NCBI RefSeq assembly: GCF_004153445.1 | Contig: NZ_SDQC01000003.1 | Span: forward strand, 310,001 to 374,000 | Length of the DNA: 64,000 bases | Origin: Allopusillimonas soli | GTDB taxonomy: Bacteria > Pseudomonadota > Gammaproteobacteria > Burkholderiales > Burkholderiaceae_B | Direction of reading: 5' to 3' | Shown: piece after piece, positions 24,476-33,197 of the stretch | Position numbering within the stretch: the first letter of the stretch is position 1 | Layout: each line of letters begins with the position of its first letter | The notes under the pieces: generated by a model | The model's database searches: none | What the model saw: only the letters and a program-made list of their open reading frames with translations | What the model was told of the DNA's origin: nothing | Made by a program: the position numbers and the translations under genes

Positions 24476-25824
24476 AGCAGCCGAATGAATGCATCGACGC
24501 GGGCCAATCCGTCGAAATCTCGCAATTGCTTAAGGCTTTCCTCGATGCGATCGTGTGGCAGGCTGGCCATGGAAACAAGACGCCTGAACTTCGCCTCCAC
24601 ATCGTCCCAGCTAACATCTCGCGGCCCCGAGCCCCGCGGCGCGGTGCAGTAGCTTGAGAACTCACGGCCGTCGTTAAGTACTATCGTTACGCCGCCCCCG
24701 TGACGATGCGGAAACCGGTCCGGCAATGGCGAAGGATGAGAATCGAACACCACTTTGTCCTGAACCCGCGCCACAATCGGGTCTGTCATGCTGTCCAGCG
24801 TCATGGCATCCCAGCCGAATTGTCCATGGACAATGGAAACGGCCACGAAGTACACCAGGCTGTGCGCCGCATCGACCAGATTTCGCGGGTGAGGTTTGCC
24901 CTTGAAACTCGTCCATTGCACAGCGGCGGAAATGACGACGCGATCGATGTCCTCGGGACGCACCTGGCCGGCGCGTGCGGCGTCGGCGGCCGCCTCGGCC
25001 GTAGCGTGGAAAGGATGCGCCCCCGGCATGAGTTTGATGGCCATATCGGTGACGATGTCCCAATCTCTGCCCATATCGCGCGTGATGTCGTCCACCGCCT
25101 GGGCACCCATTGCGCTCAGAAATCCCCGCGGCGTCTCGAGCACGGCCAGATCCGCCTCGAATCCGTGCTCGGCAGCCATGGCTGCCTGAATGCCGGCCAT
25201 GACGGCATTGCCTGCATGATACTCGCGCGCGCAACTGCTGTCCGCGGCAACCGCCATGCCGCCGATGGAAGTGGCCGCAAGCGCAATCGCGTGCGCCATG
25301 CGCCCGGCATCCAGGCCCAGCAGACGGCCTGACGCCACGGTAGCGGAAAACACCGTGGACACCGAACCATGAAAGCCTCTTTGCATGCGTCCGGGTGTCA
25401 GCGACTCGTCTATTCTTCCTGCCACCTCATAGCCCAGCACCATGGCGCCCAGAATATCGCGACCCGGCCGTCCCGTATATTCGCCAAGCGCCACCGCCGC
25501 CGTGGAAATAATCGTGCCGATATGCGCGATGCTGCGCAGATCGCTGTCATCCGATGCAGCCGCGTCGCTTGCAACCGCATTGATTCGCGCCGCAGCGGCA
25601 AGGGGCAGCTTTTCCTCATGAAACCATACGCTGGCCTGAGAGGCACCGCCCTCTGTCAACACCACGTCCCGGATGATCCGCGCCGATTCAATATCCTGGC
25701 CCATGGCGGCGCTGGCAATGGTGCTGGCAAGGCTCATCTTGGCGCGCTCGAGTGCCAGCGGAGGAATGTCGTGCGTGCGGGTGCCGACAGCAAAGTCGGC
25801 CAGGACCTGTGCAAGTGTCTTCAT
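24460..25824 (-). CDS. MmgE/PrpD-family protein
   Basis: A 454-residue protein of the MmgE/PrpD family, which includes 2-methylcitrate dehydratase and cis-aconitate decarboxylase and acts by syn elimination or decarboxylation without a metal. The helical domain 1 shows LGYEVAGRIDESLTPG, MQRGFHGSVSTVFSATVASG and GMAVAADSSCAREYHAGNAV in parts; later IKLMPGAHPFHATAEAA contains the conserved K-x-x-P-x-x-x-x-x-H-type segment. The gene is last in an operon with a NitT/TauT-type ABC importer, so the substrate is likely imported by that system. No prpB or prpC is near. Confidence 0.85.
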   Translation of the reverse strand: MKTLAQVLADFAVGTRTHDIPPLALERAKMSLASTIASAAMGQDIESARIIRDVVLTEGGASQASVWFHEEKLPLAAAARINAVASDAAASDDSDLRSIAHIGTIISTAAVALGEYTGRPGRDILGAMVLGYEVAGRIDESLTPGRMQRGFHGSVSTVFSATVASGRLLGLDAGRMAHAIALAATSIGGMAVAADSSCAREYHAGNAVMAGIQAAMAAEHGFEADLAVLETPRGFLSAMGAQAVDDITRDMGRDWDIVTDMAIKLMPGAHPFHATAEAAADAARAGQVRPEDIDRVVISAAVQWTSFKGKPHPRNLVDAAHSLVYFVAVSIVHGQFGWDAMTLDSMTDPIVARVQDKVVFDSHPSPLPDRFPHRHGGGVTIVLNDGREFSSYCTAPRGSGPRDVSWDDVEAKFRRLVSMASLPHDRIEESLKQLRDFDGLARVDAFIRLLAVKP

Positions 25825-25831
25825 GGCGCGA

Positions 25832-26707
25832 TCAGGTCTGCATGCCCCAGCGCCCTATCGTTCTGCGCTCCACGACCCGGAAAATCAGGTTCTCAACCAG
25901 CAGGCCGAACAAGATTACCGTAAGCAGGCCGGCAAAGACGTTCGGGATATCCAGCATGTTCTTGTTCTGAAAAATATACCAGCCCAGTCCACCCGAGCCG
26001 GAGCTCGATCCGAAGACCAGTTCTGCGGCGATCAGCGTGCGCCACGCAAAAGCCCAGCCTATTTTCATTCCCGTGAGTATGCTCGGAAAGGCGCCAGGTA
26101 TGAGGATCTTGCAAACATAAGGCAGGCCGGACAGGCCATAATTGCGCCCCACCATGCGCCAAGTCAGACTGACGGAACGGAAGCCGGAGTGCGTATTCAG
26201 CGCCACGGCCCACAATACCGCGTGTATCAGTACGAAGATAATGCTGGCATTTCCCAGTCCGAACCAGATCATCGACAACGGCAGCAGTGCGATGGATGGC
26301 AATGGGTTGAACATGGACGTAAGGGTTTCCAGCAAGTCGGCGCCCACACGCGTTGCACTCGCAAAGGCGGTGAAAAGCGCCGCGATCAGCAGACCGGCGG
26401 CATACCCTTGCAGCAGCAGGGATATCGATGACAGCGTTGCGCGCAGCAGATTGCCCGACAGAATACCGGCAAAGAACGCTTTCACCGTGGCCGCGAATGT
26501 CGGGAAGAGCAGCGGATTGCCAGACCAGCGCGCATAGGCTTCCCAGACAATCGCAAGAAAAACCAGCATGACAAGCTTGCGCAGCACACTGTTATCGAGC
26601 ATGCGTTCCCATAGGCCCAGCGGCTTTTCGACGACGCCGAAGCCGGTATCCTCTATCGTATTGATGATCTCATCCCGATGCGGCGACGCCTGAATTGCGT
26701 TAGACAT
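25832..26707 (-). CDS. ABC transporter permease, NitT/TauT (SsuC-like) type
   Basis: A 291-residue inner-membrane permease from ATG 26707, which overlaps the ATPase stop by 8 nt. After a hydrophilic N-terminus it has about six membrane spans and the cytoplasmic loop with GRNYGLSGLPYVCKILIPGAFPSILTG, shown here by its core PYVCKILIPGAFP, equivalent to the EAA loop. It works with the ATPase at 26700 and the binding protein at 27559. The MmgE/PrpD gene follows 7 bp downstream. Confidence 0.88.
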   Translation of the reverse strand: MSNAIQASPHRDEIINTIEDTGFGVVEKPLGLWERMLDNSVLRKLVMLVFLAIVWEAYARWSGNPLLFPTFAATVKAFFAGILSGNLLRATLSSISLLLQGYAAGLLIAALFTAFASATRVGADLLETLTSMFNPLPSIALLPLSMIWFGLGNASIIFVLIHAVLWAVALNTHSGFRSVSLTWRMVGRNYGLSGLPYVCKILIPGAFPSILTGMKIGWAFAWRTLIAAELVFGSSSGSGGLGWYIFQNKNMLDIPNVFAGLLTVILFGLLVENLIFRVVERRTIGRWGMQT

Positions 26708-27488
26708 GAGCCATTCTCCCCTGTGCCCCATCCTCATCGAACAGCAGCGCTTCTATGCGCTGCGTCAATCGCACTCCGTCTGTACCGATACTGTCTGTGC
26801 CGTCGCTGTTGAGCTCGGCCCTGACTTGCCCCGGATGTGGGCTGAGGAGCAGTATGCGGCTGCCTATCCTTACGGCCTCCGGTATGGAATGCGTAACAAA
26901 CAACACGGTAAAGCGCGTGTCCTCCCATAGCTGCAGCAGCTCTTCCTGCATTTTTGCGCGAGTCAGCGCGTCCAATGCGGCAAACGGCTCGTCCATCAGC
27001 AGAACTTCGGGCTCCATCGCCATGCCGCGCGCTATGGCCACCCGCTGCTTCATGCCGCCGGAAAGCGTATGGGGCAGGCTGTCCGCGAAGCTGGCCAGGT
27101 TCACTTTGTCTATGTAGTGCATGGCCCGTTCTTCGGCTGCCTTACGCCCCAACCGGCCGCTCGCCGTCAATGCAAAGACGACGTTCTCCTTGACTGTCTT
27201 CCAGGGCAGCAGTTGATCGAATTCCTGAAACACCATGACCCGGTCGGGCCCGGGCTTCGTGATCTCTTCATTGTTGAGCCTGATCTGGCCCTCGACAGTC
27301 TCCAGGTAACCGCCCACCGCCTTCAGCAGCGTAGACTTGCCGCAGCCTGATGGCCCCAGAATCACAAAACGATCCGATGGGTATACATCGAAGCTGACAC
27401 GGTAGGTGGCCGTAACAAGGTGGTCCTTGGTGCGGTAGCGCAGAGTGACCCCCTGCACGGCAAGCAGCGGCGACGTGGCGTTACGCAT
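26700..27488 (-). CDS. ABC transporter ATPase, NitT/TauT (SsuB-like) type
   Basis: A 262-residue nucleotide-binding subunit. Walker A GPSGCGKST near residue 50, Q-loop VFQEFDQLLPWKTV, signature LSGGMKQRVAIARG, Walker B VLLMDEPFAALD and switch histidine in VTHSIPEA are all present. The last codons overlap the permease start. The family imports nitrate, taurine, alkanesulfonates, pyrimidines or aromatic acids; nothing in the sequence tells which applies here. Confidence 0.92.
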   Translation of the reverse strand: MRNATSPLLAVQGVTLRYRTKDHLVTATYRVSFDVYPSDRFVILGPSGCGKSTLLKAVGGYLETVEGQIRLNNEEITKPGPDRVMVFQEFDQLLPWKTVKENVVFALTASGRLGRKAAEERAMHYIDKVNLASFADSLPHTLSGGMKQRVAIARGMAMEPEVLLMDEPFAALDALTRAKMQEELLQLWEDTRFTVLFVTHSIPEAVRIGSRILLLSPHPGQVRAELNSDGTDSIGTDGVRLTQRIEALLFDEDGAQGRMAHV

Positions 27489-27558
27489 TGGGAGCAGCCC
27501 TCCATATGTGCCGGTTTGAGCAGGCCATATCCGATGCGGATATGACCCAACACCGATG

Positions 27559-28560
27559 TCAGTTGCCTGACGAAATGGCTGGCCCCGGGAAAAAGAGCTC
27601 CTCCAGCGACTTCGGCTGGTTCTTTATCGACTTGATTTCATGCATGAACTTCGCATACTTCATGACATTCTCAGGCTTGGTGGTGTACTTGACCGATGGA
27701 TCGTCCAGAATGGCGATCATCTCATCCATCGAGCCGCTTCCGCCCATTGATGCAATCAGGATACGGGCGGCCTCCTTCTGGTCCGTCTTGATCATGTTCT
27801 GCGCTTCCTGCAGGGCATCAACGAACGCGCCGTATATTTTGGGATTCTTGTCATGGAAGCGGGTCGTGGTGGACACCATCGTGAACGTCGCGGAACCGCC
27901 CATGACATCATCCGTATTCTGGATCGTGCGAATACCTTTTGTTTTCATCTCACGTTGCGCCAGCGGCGACGACGCATAATGCGCCGCTATGCTGCCTCCG
28001 CCCGATATCAATGCCGCCGCCGCGTCGCCATGCTTCATGCTGACGGTATAGGGATCGAACCGGAAAGCCTGGTCCTTACCGTATTTCTCCACGGCATACA
28101 TTTGCATGATGATGGATGGAATGGAAGACTTAACCGACGTCACGGCAATCTTGTCTCCCTCCTTCAGATCATCCAGCGACTTCAGGTGCGGAGCGCGCGC
28201 ATTCAAATACATGGGCATGGAGCTGATGGCGGCAACGCCTTTGACATCTGCCGTACCCTTGGTGCGGTCCCAAAGCAAGAGAAAGGACGGCGGCCCTGCA
28301 GAGATGAAGTCCGCCGAGCCCGAGAGCAGCGCGTCTATCATGACCGACGGACCACCGATATTGGCCCAGTTGATGGTGACCTTTTCTCCTGCTTTTTCAG
28401 CGTACTTCTCGATGAGCTTATGCTCTTTCATGATATGGAGAGGCAGAAACCCGAACCCTCCCGCGCCCAGCGGTATATTCAGCTCGCTGACTTCCGCACC
28501 CGCGCTCAGGGGCATCAGCCCCGCAGCGGCGAGCAACATCATGGCTACAGACTTTTTCAT
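27559..28560 (-). CDS. ABC transporter substrate-binding protein, NitT/TauT type
   Basis: A 333-residue periplasmic protein from ATG 28560, 6 nt after AAAGGAG; the ATG at 28566 touches the site. A signal peptide (MKKSVAMMLLAAAGLMPLSA) is followed by ELNIPLGAGGFGFLPLHIMKEHKL, which resembles the SsuA/ThiY fold start, then DALLSGSADFISAGPPSFLLL. It has no lipoprotein cysteine. It is the receptor of the importer whose ATPase and permease genes follow. Confidence 0.88.
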   Translation of the reverse strand: MKKSVAMMLLAAAGLMPLSAGAEVSELNIPLGAGGFGFLPLHIMKEHKLIEKYAEKAGEKVTINWANIGGPSVMIDALLSGSADFISAGPPSFLLLWDRTKGTADVKGVAAISSMPMYLNARAPHLKSLDDLKEGDKIAVTSVKSSIPSIIMQMYAVEKYGKDQAFRFDPYTVSMKHGDAAAALISGGGSIAAHYASSPLAQREMKTKGIRTIQNTDDVMGGSATFTMVSTTTRFHDKNPKIYGAFVDALQEAQNMIKTDQKEAARILIASMGGSGSMDEMIAILDDPSVKYTTKPENVMKYAKFMHEIKSIKNQPKSLEELFFPGPAISSGN

Positions 28561-28664
28561 TGTCATCTCCTTTGGTGGCCGTGTTGCTTTCTGGCTTGTT
28601 TTACCAGCCCGTCAAGGCCGGTCGGATTCTGTGCTGCCGCCTTGCTGATTCGCAACCGGCATGC

Positions 28665-29078
28665 TTACTGTGTGCCGGATTGCCTTGCCTTGGCCTTTTC
28701 CTCTGCAAGAACCTCCGCCGCCACCTTCATTCCATCCAGCGCGGCTGGCACGCCGCAATAGATGGCGACCTGCAGAAAGATCTCCTTGATCTCATCCTGG
28801 GACACGCCGTTGTTCAGCGCACCGCGAACATGCAGACGGATTTCATGCGGCCGGTTAAGCGCCGACAGCATCGAAAGATTCATGATGCTGCGTGTGCGCC
28901 TGTCGAGACCTGGCCGTCCCCACAGCGCTCCCCAGCACCACTCCGTGACCAGCTTCTGCATATCCGCAGTGAAATCGTCGGCGGCGTCGAGCGATTTTTG
29001 CACGTGCGCTGCGCCCAGCACCTCCTGACGATTCTTCAAGCCTTTGGCAAACAGTTCCGTATTGAATTCTTCTCGCAT
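28665..29078 (-). CDS. Carboxymuconolactone decarboxylase-family protein, PcaC-like
   Basis: A 137-residue all-helical protein of the CMD/AhpD family. Residues about 45-110 follow the PcaC pattern (WCWGALWGRPGLDRRTRSIM, NLSMLSALNRPHEIRLHVRG, then SQDEIKEIFLQVAIYCGVPA). It lacks the CxxC pair of AhpD-type peroxidase reductases, so a decarboxylase/isomerase-like role on a lactone is favoured. It is the first gene of the minus-strand operon with the ABC importer and MmgE/PrpD protein; other protocatechuate genes are absent. Confidence 0.85.
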   Translation of the reverse strand: MREEFNTELFAKGLKNRQEVLGAAHVQKSLDAADDFTADMQKLVTEWCWGALWGRPGLDRRTRSIMNLSMLSALNRPHEIRLHVRGALNNGVSQDEIKEIFLQVAIYCGVPAALDGMKVAAEVLAEEKAKARQSGTQ

Positions 29079-29119
29079 GTCGTCTCAGCTCCCCTGTGGA
29101 TGAAGAAGTCACCGTCTCC

Positions 29120-29149
29120 ATTATGAGGCGGCATTCGTTAATCTGTCAA
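29120..29149 (-). promoter_or_regulatory. Promoter of the CMD/ABC/MmgE operon
   Basis: On the minus strand TTGACA (29144-29149), an 18-bp spacer and CATAAT (29120-29125, 5/6) form a strong-looking sigma-70 promoter 42 bp ahead of the CMD-family gene. An AT-rich stretch with AATAT/ATATT arms lies just upstream and could hold a regulator site. Confidence 0.6.
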
Positions 29150-29193
29150 TAATATCATCATACAATATTTGATAAATGACGGGCGTAACCATC

Positions 29194-29211
29194 CTGTCAT
29201 GAATGCTTCAC
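29194..29211 (+). promoter_or_regulatory. Possible Pho box upstream of phnC
   Basis: CTGTCAT (29194-29200), 4 nt and GCTTCAC (29205-29211) resemble the PhoB-binding repeat: the first half is perfect and the second matches only in its last four bases. It is 75 bp ahead of phnC, where phosphate-starvation control of C-P lyase operons is expected. A clear -10 is not seen. Confidence 0.45.
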
Positions 29212-29286
29212 ACCAGCGAAACATACGCTGCCTAACATGCAGGCCAATAAACGCAGGGCACCGCGTTGCAAATTGGAGATACACGC

Positions 29287-30159
29287 ATGCAGACAGTGAT
29301 TCACGTACAGAGCCTCAACAAGAGCTTCGGGGGCAAGCAGGCGCTGTTCAATCTCGGCCTGACTGTGGATGCGGGCGAGATGGTGGCCCTCATCGGGCCC
29401 TCCGGCTCGGGCAAGTCCACGCTGCTGCGCCATCTGTCGGGACTAGCCTGCGGCGATCGCGGTTTGTCGCGAAGCCGAAGACCGGCGACGTCCGATGCCG
29501 GGCAGGCGGGTGCCGTTCATATTCTGAATCGGTGCGTACAGTCGTCGGGCCGGCTCGATCCGGATGTGCGCCGCCTGCGCGCCAGCATTGGCTACATATT
29601 CCAGCAATTCAATCTCGTTGGCCGCATGAGCGTGCTCAACAATGTATTGATGGGCAGGCTTGGCCGACTGCCTCGCTGGCGGGGCACGCTCGGACTGTTC
29701 ACCGCTGAAGACCGCGAACTGGCCATGGCATCGCTTGAGCGTGTCGGCCTGGCAGACCGCGCCTGGCAACGCGCATCGACGCTGTCCGGGGGCCAGCAGC
29801 AGCGCGTGGCCATTGCCCGGGCGCTGACCCAGCAGGCCGAACTGATTCTCGCGGACGAGCCGATAGCGTCGCTTGATCCCGAATCCGCCCGCAAGGTGAT
29901 GGATATCCTTCGCGATATCAACGAGACAGACGGCAAGACCGTGGTGGTGACGCTGCATCAGGTCGACTATGCGGCGCGCTACTGCGGGCGTGTCATAGCG
30001 CTCAAGTCCGGACGCATTCATTTCGACGGCGCCGTCGATGCGCTGACAGGCCCCTTCCTGAACGAACTATACGGCGGCGACCTGGACGCATCGTTGATGC
30101 TCCCGGAAAGCAGAATGCCGCGCGCACCGCGACGCGCCCTTGATCTCGTGGCCGCATGA
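29287..30159 (+). CDS. phnC: Phosphonate ABC transporter ATPase PhnC
   Basis: A 290-residue ATPase. It has Walker [18 protein letters not shown], signature [16 protein letters not shown], Walker [21 protein letters not shown] in part and the PhnC-typical [20 protein letters not shown] and [15 protein letters not shown]. It is about 28 residues longer than the E. coli protein, partly in the segment between Walker A and the Q-loop. ATG 29287 has GGAG 8 nt upstream. It starts the phn operon, and its products import phosphonates with PhnD and PhnE. Confidence 0.95.
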   Translation: MQTVIHVQSLNKSFGGKQALFNLGLTVDAGEMVALIGPSGSGKSTLLRHLSGLACGDRGLSRSRRPATSDAGQAGAVHILNRCVQSSGRLDPDVRRLRASIGYIFQQFNLVGRMSVLNNVLMGRLGRLPRWRGTLGLFTAEDRELAMASLERVGLADRAWQRASTLSGGQQQRVAIARALTQQAELILADEPIASLDPESARKVMDILRDINETDGKTVVVTLHQVDYAARYCGRVIALKSGRIHFDGAVDALTGPFLNELYGGDLDASLMLPESRMPRAPRRALDLVAA

Positions 30160-30240
30160 CAGCCCTGGCTGAGGGGCAAAGCGGCCAAGGCGGGAAATTC
30201 GACGGCTGGCATATCCAGCCATTCACTACTGGAGTATGTA

Positions 30241-31245
30241 ATGTTCAAAAGAATGCGTATAGCCATGGCTGCATCGGCACTGGTTGGCATCGCGTTGTGC
30301 GGTCCGGTCACGGCCGCCGAATCGGGGGAGATGAACTTCGGCATCATCTCGACCGAATCGTCGCAGAATCTCAAGGTGCTGTGGGAGCCCCTGCTGGACG
30401 ACATGGGCAAGGCGCTGAACATGAAAGTCAATGCCTATTTTGCCCCCGACTATGCCGGCATCATTCAGGCGATGCGTTTCGACAAGGTCGATGTGGCTTG
30501 GTACGGCAACAAATCCGCGATGGAAGCGGTGGATCGCGCTGGCGGCGAGATCTTCGCGCAGACGTCGGCGGCAGACGGCTCGCCCGGCTACTGGAGCCTG
30601 CTGATCACACAGAAGGACAGCCCGCTCAACTCGGTCGAAGACATGCTGGCAAAGGCCAAGGATTTGACATTCGGCAACGGCGACCCCAACTCCACGTCGG
30701 GTTTCCTGGTGCCAGGCTATTACGTGTTTGCGAAAAACCATGTACAGCCCAAGCAGATCTTCAAGCGCACACTCAATTCCAGCCACGAAGTCAACGCCCT
30801 TGCCGTGGCCAATGGACTGGTGGACGTGGCCACCAACAATACTGAATCGATGGCGCGCCTTGAGCAAACCCAACCCGACAAGGCGGCAAAGCTCAAAGTG
30901 ATCTGGAAGTCACCACTCATTCCTGCCGATCCCATCGTCTGGCGCAAGAACCTGCCCGAGGAAACCAAGACGGCCATCCGTGCATTCTTCCTGGATTACG
31001 GCAAGAACGATCACGAACGCATGGTTCTGACGAATCTGAGCCTGGGCAAGTTCCGCGCATCCACCAATGATCAGCTCCTGCCTATCCGCCAGCTCGAGCT
31101 CTTCAAGAAACGCTCGCTGGTCCAGGCCGACAAGACCCTGGACGATGCACAGAAGCAGGCCAGGCTCAAGGACATCGACGCCAGTCTTGATCAGTTGTCC
31201 GTTCGCATGGCAGCACTGGAGAAGCAGATCGCCTCCTCAAGGTAA
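30241..31245 (+). CDS. phnD: Phosphonate-binding periplasmic protein PhnD
   Basis: A 334-residue receptor with a signal peptide ending near PVTAAE. PhnD features include NFGIISTESSQNLK at the mature N-terminus, YFAPDYAGIIQAMRFDKVDVAWYG in part, and FGNGDPNSTSGFLVPGYYVF, the ligand-binding loop. It lies 81 bp after phnC. The bound phosphonate, probably 2-aminoethylphosphonate-like or broad, cannot be told from sequence. Confidence 0.95.
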   Translation: MFKRMRIAMAASALVGIALCGPVTAAESGEMNFGIISTESSQNLKVLWEPLLDDMGKALNMKVNAYFAPDYAGIIQAMRFDKVDVAWYGNKSAMEAVDRAGGEIFAQTSAADGSPGYWSLLITQKDSPLNSVEDMLAKAKDLTFGNGDPNSTSGFLVPGYYVFAKNHVQPKQIFKRTLNSSHEVNALAVANGLVDVATNNTESMARLEQTQPDKAAKLKVIWKSPLIPADPIVWRKNLPEETKTAIRAFFLDYGKNDHERMVLTNLSLGKFRASTNDQLLPIRQLELFKKRSLVQADKTLDDAQKQARLKDIDASLDQLSVRMAALEKQIASSR

Positions 31246-31320
31246 CGTGTCGCGCCGCAGCCCATTCTCGCCGCGGCCGCGGCGGGAACACGTCATTATT
31301 CATTACACCGGAATCATTGA

Positions 31321-32115
31321 ATGACAACCCTGACCAACATTGCCGTATCGGCCGCCGCGCCACGGCGCGCCTGGACCGACTGGGCGGGCTGGGCATTGCT
31401 GGTGCTGGCGCTGGCCTGGGCCTGGCATGGCGCCGAAATGAATCCAGCCATGTTGTGGCGCGATGCGGGCAATATGCGCGAATTCATCGGCGACTTCTTC
31501 CCGCCCGACTTCCACCTGTGGCGGCGCTACCTGTCTGAAATGCTGGTCACGATACAGATAGCCATCTGGGGGACGGCACTAGCCATCGTCTGCTCGATCC
31601 CGCTGGGCATATTGTGCTCGGAAAACATCACGGCCTGGTGGATATGCCAGCCTGTGCGCCGTGTCATGGATGCATTTCGCTCCATTAACGAAATGGTGTT
31701 TGCCATGCTGTTCGTCGTGGCGGTCGGGCTCGGGCCGTTCGCGGGTGTCATGGCCTTGTTCGTCGGCACCACCGGCGTCTTGGCTAAATTGTTTGCCGAG
31801 GCGGTGGAGGCCATAGAGCCCGGCCCCGTCGAAGGCGTGCGCGCAAGCGGTGCGAGCGCCGTGCAGGAAGTCGTGTACGGCGTCATTCCGCAGGTGCTGC
31901 CCTTGTGGATCTCCTATTCACTGTACCGGTTCGAGTCCAACGTCCGCTCCGCAACCGTGGTCGGCATGGTGGGCGCCGGCGGCATAGGGGTGACATTGTG
32001 GGAAGCCATACGCGGCTTCCAGTTGGGCCAGACCTGCGCCATCCTGATCATCATCATTGCTGCGGTAAGTCTCCTGGACGTGCTTTCTCAGCGCCTGCGC
32101 AAACGATTCATTTGA
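31321..32115 (+). CDS. phnE: Phosphonate ABC transporter permease PhnE
   Basis: A 264-residue permease with about six membrane spans. [20 protein letters not shown] opens the core, and the EAA-type loop reads [20 protein letters not shown]. The end ([13 protein letters not shown]) is typical of PhnE. The gene is intact, unlike the frameshifted copy in E. coli K-12. It lies 75 bp after phnD and 24 bp before phnG. Confidence 0.94.
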   Translation: MTTLTNIAVSAAAPRRAWTDWAGWALLVLALAWAWHGAEMNPAMLWRDAGNMREFIGDFFPPDFHLWRRYLSEMLVTIQIAIWGTALAIVCSIPLGILCSENITAWWICQPVRRVMDAFRSINEMVFAMLFVVAVGLGPFAGVMALFVGTTGVLAKLFAEAVEAIEPGPVEGVRASGASAVQEVVYGVIPQVLPLWISYSLYRFESNVRSATVVGMVGAGGIGVTLWEAIRGFQLGQTCAILIIIIAAVSLLDVLSQRLRKRFI

Positions 32116-32139
32116 TCTTCACTTACGGAAGCCTAGTGC

Positions 32140-32601
32140 ATGAAAGACGACGTACCCGACCAAACCCCACTACCCGCCGCCAGGCAGAACTGGATGCGCG
32201 TGCTGGCCCGAGCTGGCAAAGCCCTGCAGCGTCATGAGCCGCTGCTGCGCGGTCAGGCACATCGCTATGTGCGACCCGCCCAGACCGGCATGATCATGGT
32301 GCGGGCACGCGCCGGCGGAAACGGCGCGCCCTTCAATCTGGGCGAAATGACTGTGACGCGCTGCGTTGTCCAGCTTGACGACGGCACCACCGGATACAGC
32401 TATGTGGCGGGCCGCGTCAAAGCCCATGCCGAATTGGCCGCCCTGGCCGATGCATGCCTTCAGGGCCCTGATGCAAACTATTGGATGCGTACCGTCATCA
32501 GGCCATTGCAGGCCCTGCAGAACGACGAGCAGGCGAAACGCGCCCGCGATACAGTCTCGACACGCGTCGACTTCAGCACGCTCGTTCGGGGGGAAGCATG
32601 A
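32140..32601 (+). CDS. phnG: C-P lyase core subunit PhnG
   Basis: A 153-residue subunit of the PhnGHIJ core complex. It has the typical NWMRVLARA opening, VRPAQTGMIMVRARAGGNG and the FNLGEMTVTRCVVQL, GTTGYSYVAGR segments. With PhnH, PhnI and PhnL it is needed to transfer methylphosphonate to ATP-derived ribose triphosphate. Its stop overlaps the phnH start (ATGA). Confidence 0.93.
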   Translation: MKDDVPDQTPLPAARQNWMRVLARAGKALQRHEPLLRGQAHRYVRPAQTGMIMVRARAGGNGAPFNLGEMTVTRCVVQLDDGTTGYSYVAGRVKAHAELAALADACLQGPDANYWMRTVIRPLQALQNDEQAKRARDTVSTRVDFSTLVRGEA

Positions 32602-33197
32602 TGCAAAACGCCATGCTGTCCCCGGGTTTTGCCCAACCCGTCGAAGACGCGAACAGAACATTCCGGCAGACCATGGCGGCCTTGTCCGAACCTGGCACCC
32701 TGCATGAAATGGCCGACACGCCCACGGTGCAGGGACTCTGCACGGCGGCCTATGCACTCTGCCTTGGCCTGCTCGACGCGGACACTCCCTTGTGGATATC
32801 GCCCGCCCTGGACGGTCGCGCTGTTCGCGCCAACCTCGCCTTTCACTGCGGCTGCCCTATTGTCCAGGCGCCGGCGCAAGCGCAATTTGCTCTGGTGACG
32901 TCCAACGATCTGGATGTGCTTCGATCCCTGGACACCGGCACAGACAGAGACCCTCATCTTTCATGCTCGGTATTCATGCAGCTGAACAGCCTGGACGGCG
33001 GTGTTGAAACCACCTGGCAAGGGCCCGGCATCCAGGGGACGCGCACCGTCGCCCTGCCACTGCCACAAACATTCTGGCGGGTACGAAGCCTCGCAGCCTT
33101 TCCGCGCGGTCTTGATTTTTTCTTTATGGCGGGGCGCCAGCTGTCCGCTTTGCCCCGCAGCACACGCGTGCTGCGCCCCATACCGGAGGACCGTTGA
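32598..33197 (+). CDS. phnH: C-P lyase core subunit PhnH
   Basis: A 199-residue subunit close to the usual 194. Recognisable parts are the N-terminal PGFAQPVEDANRTFRQTMAA and the C-terminal GPGIQGTRTVALPLPQTFW, then FPRGLDFFFMAG. It starts in an ATGA overlap with phnG and ends directly against the phnI start. It dimerises in the GHIJ core; no catalytic residues are known to be needed. Confidence 0.93.
   Translation: MMQNAMLSPGFAQPVEDANRTFRQTMAALSEPGTLHEMADTPTVQGLCTAAYALCLGLLDADTPLWISPALDGRAVRANLAFHCGCPIVQAPAQAQFALVTSNDLDVLRSLDTGTDRDPHLSCSVFMQLNSLDGGVETTWQGPGIQGTRTVALPLPQTFWRVRSLAAFPRGLDFFFMAGRQLSALPRSTRVLRPIPEDR

Noticed and set aside
28656-28678. Hairpin CCGGCA/TGCCGG at the end of the CMD-family gene
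   Set aside because: Partly inside coding sequence, no T-run, and the operon appears to continue.
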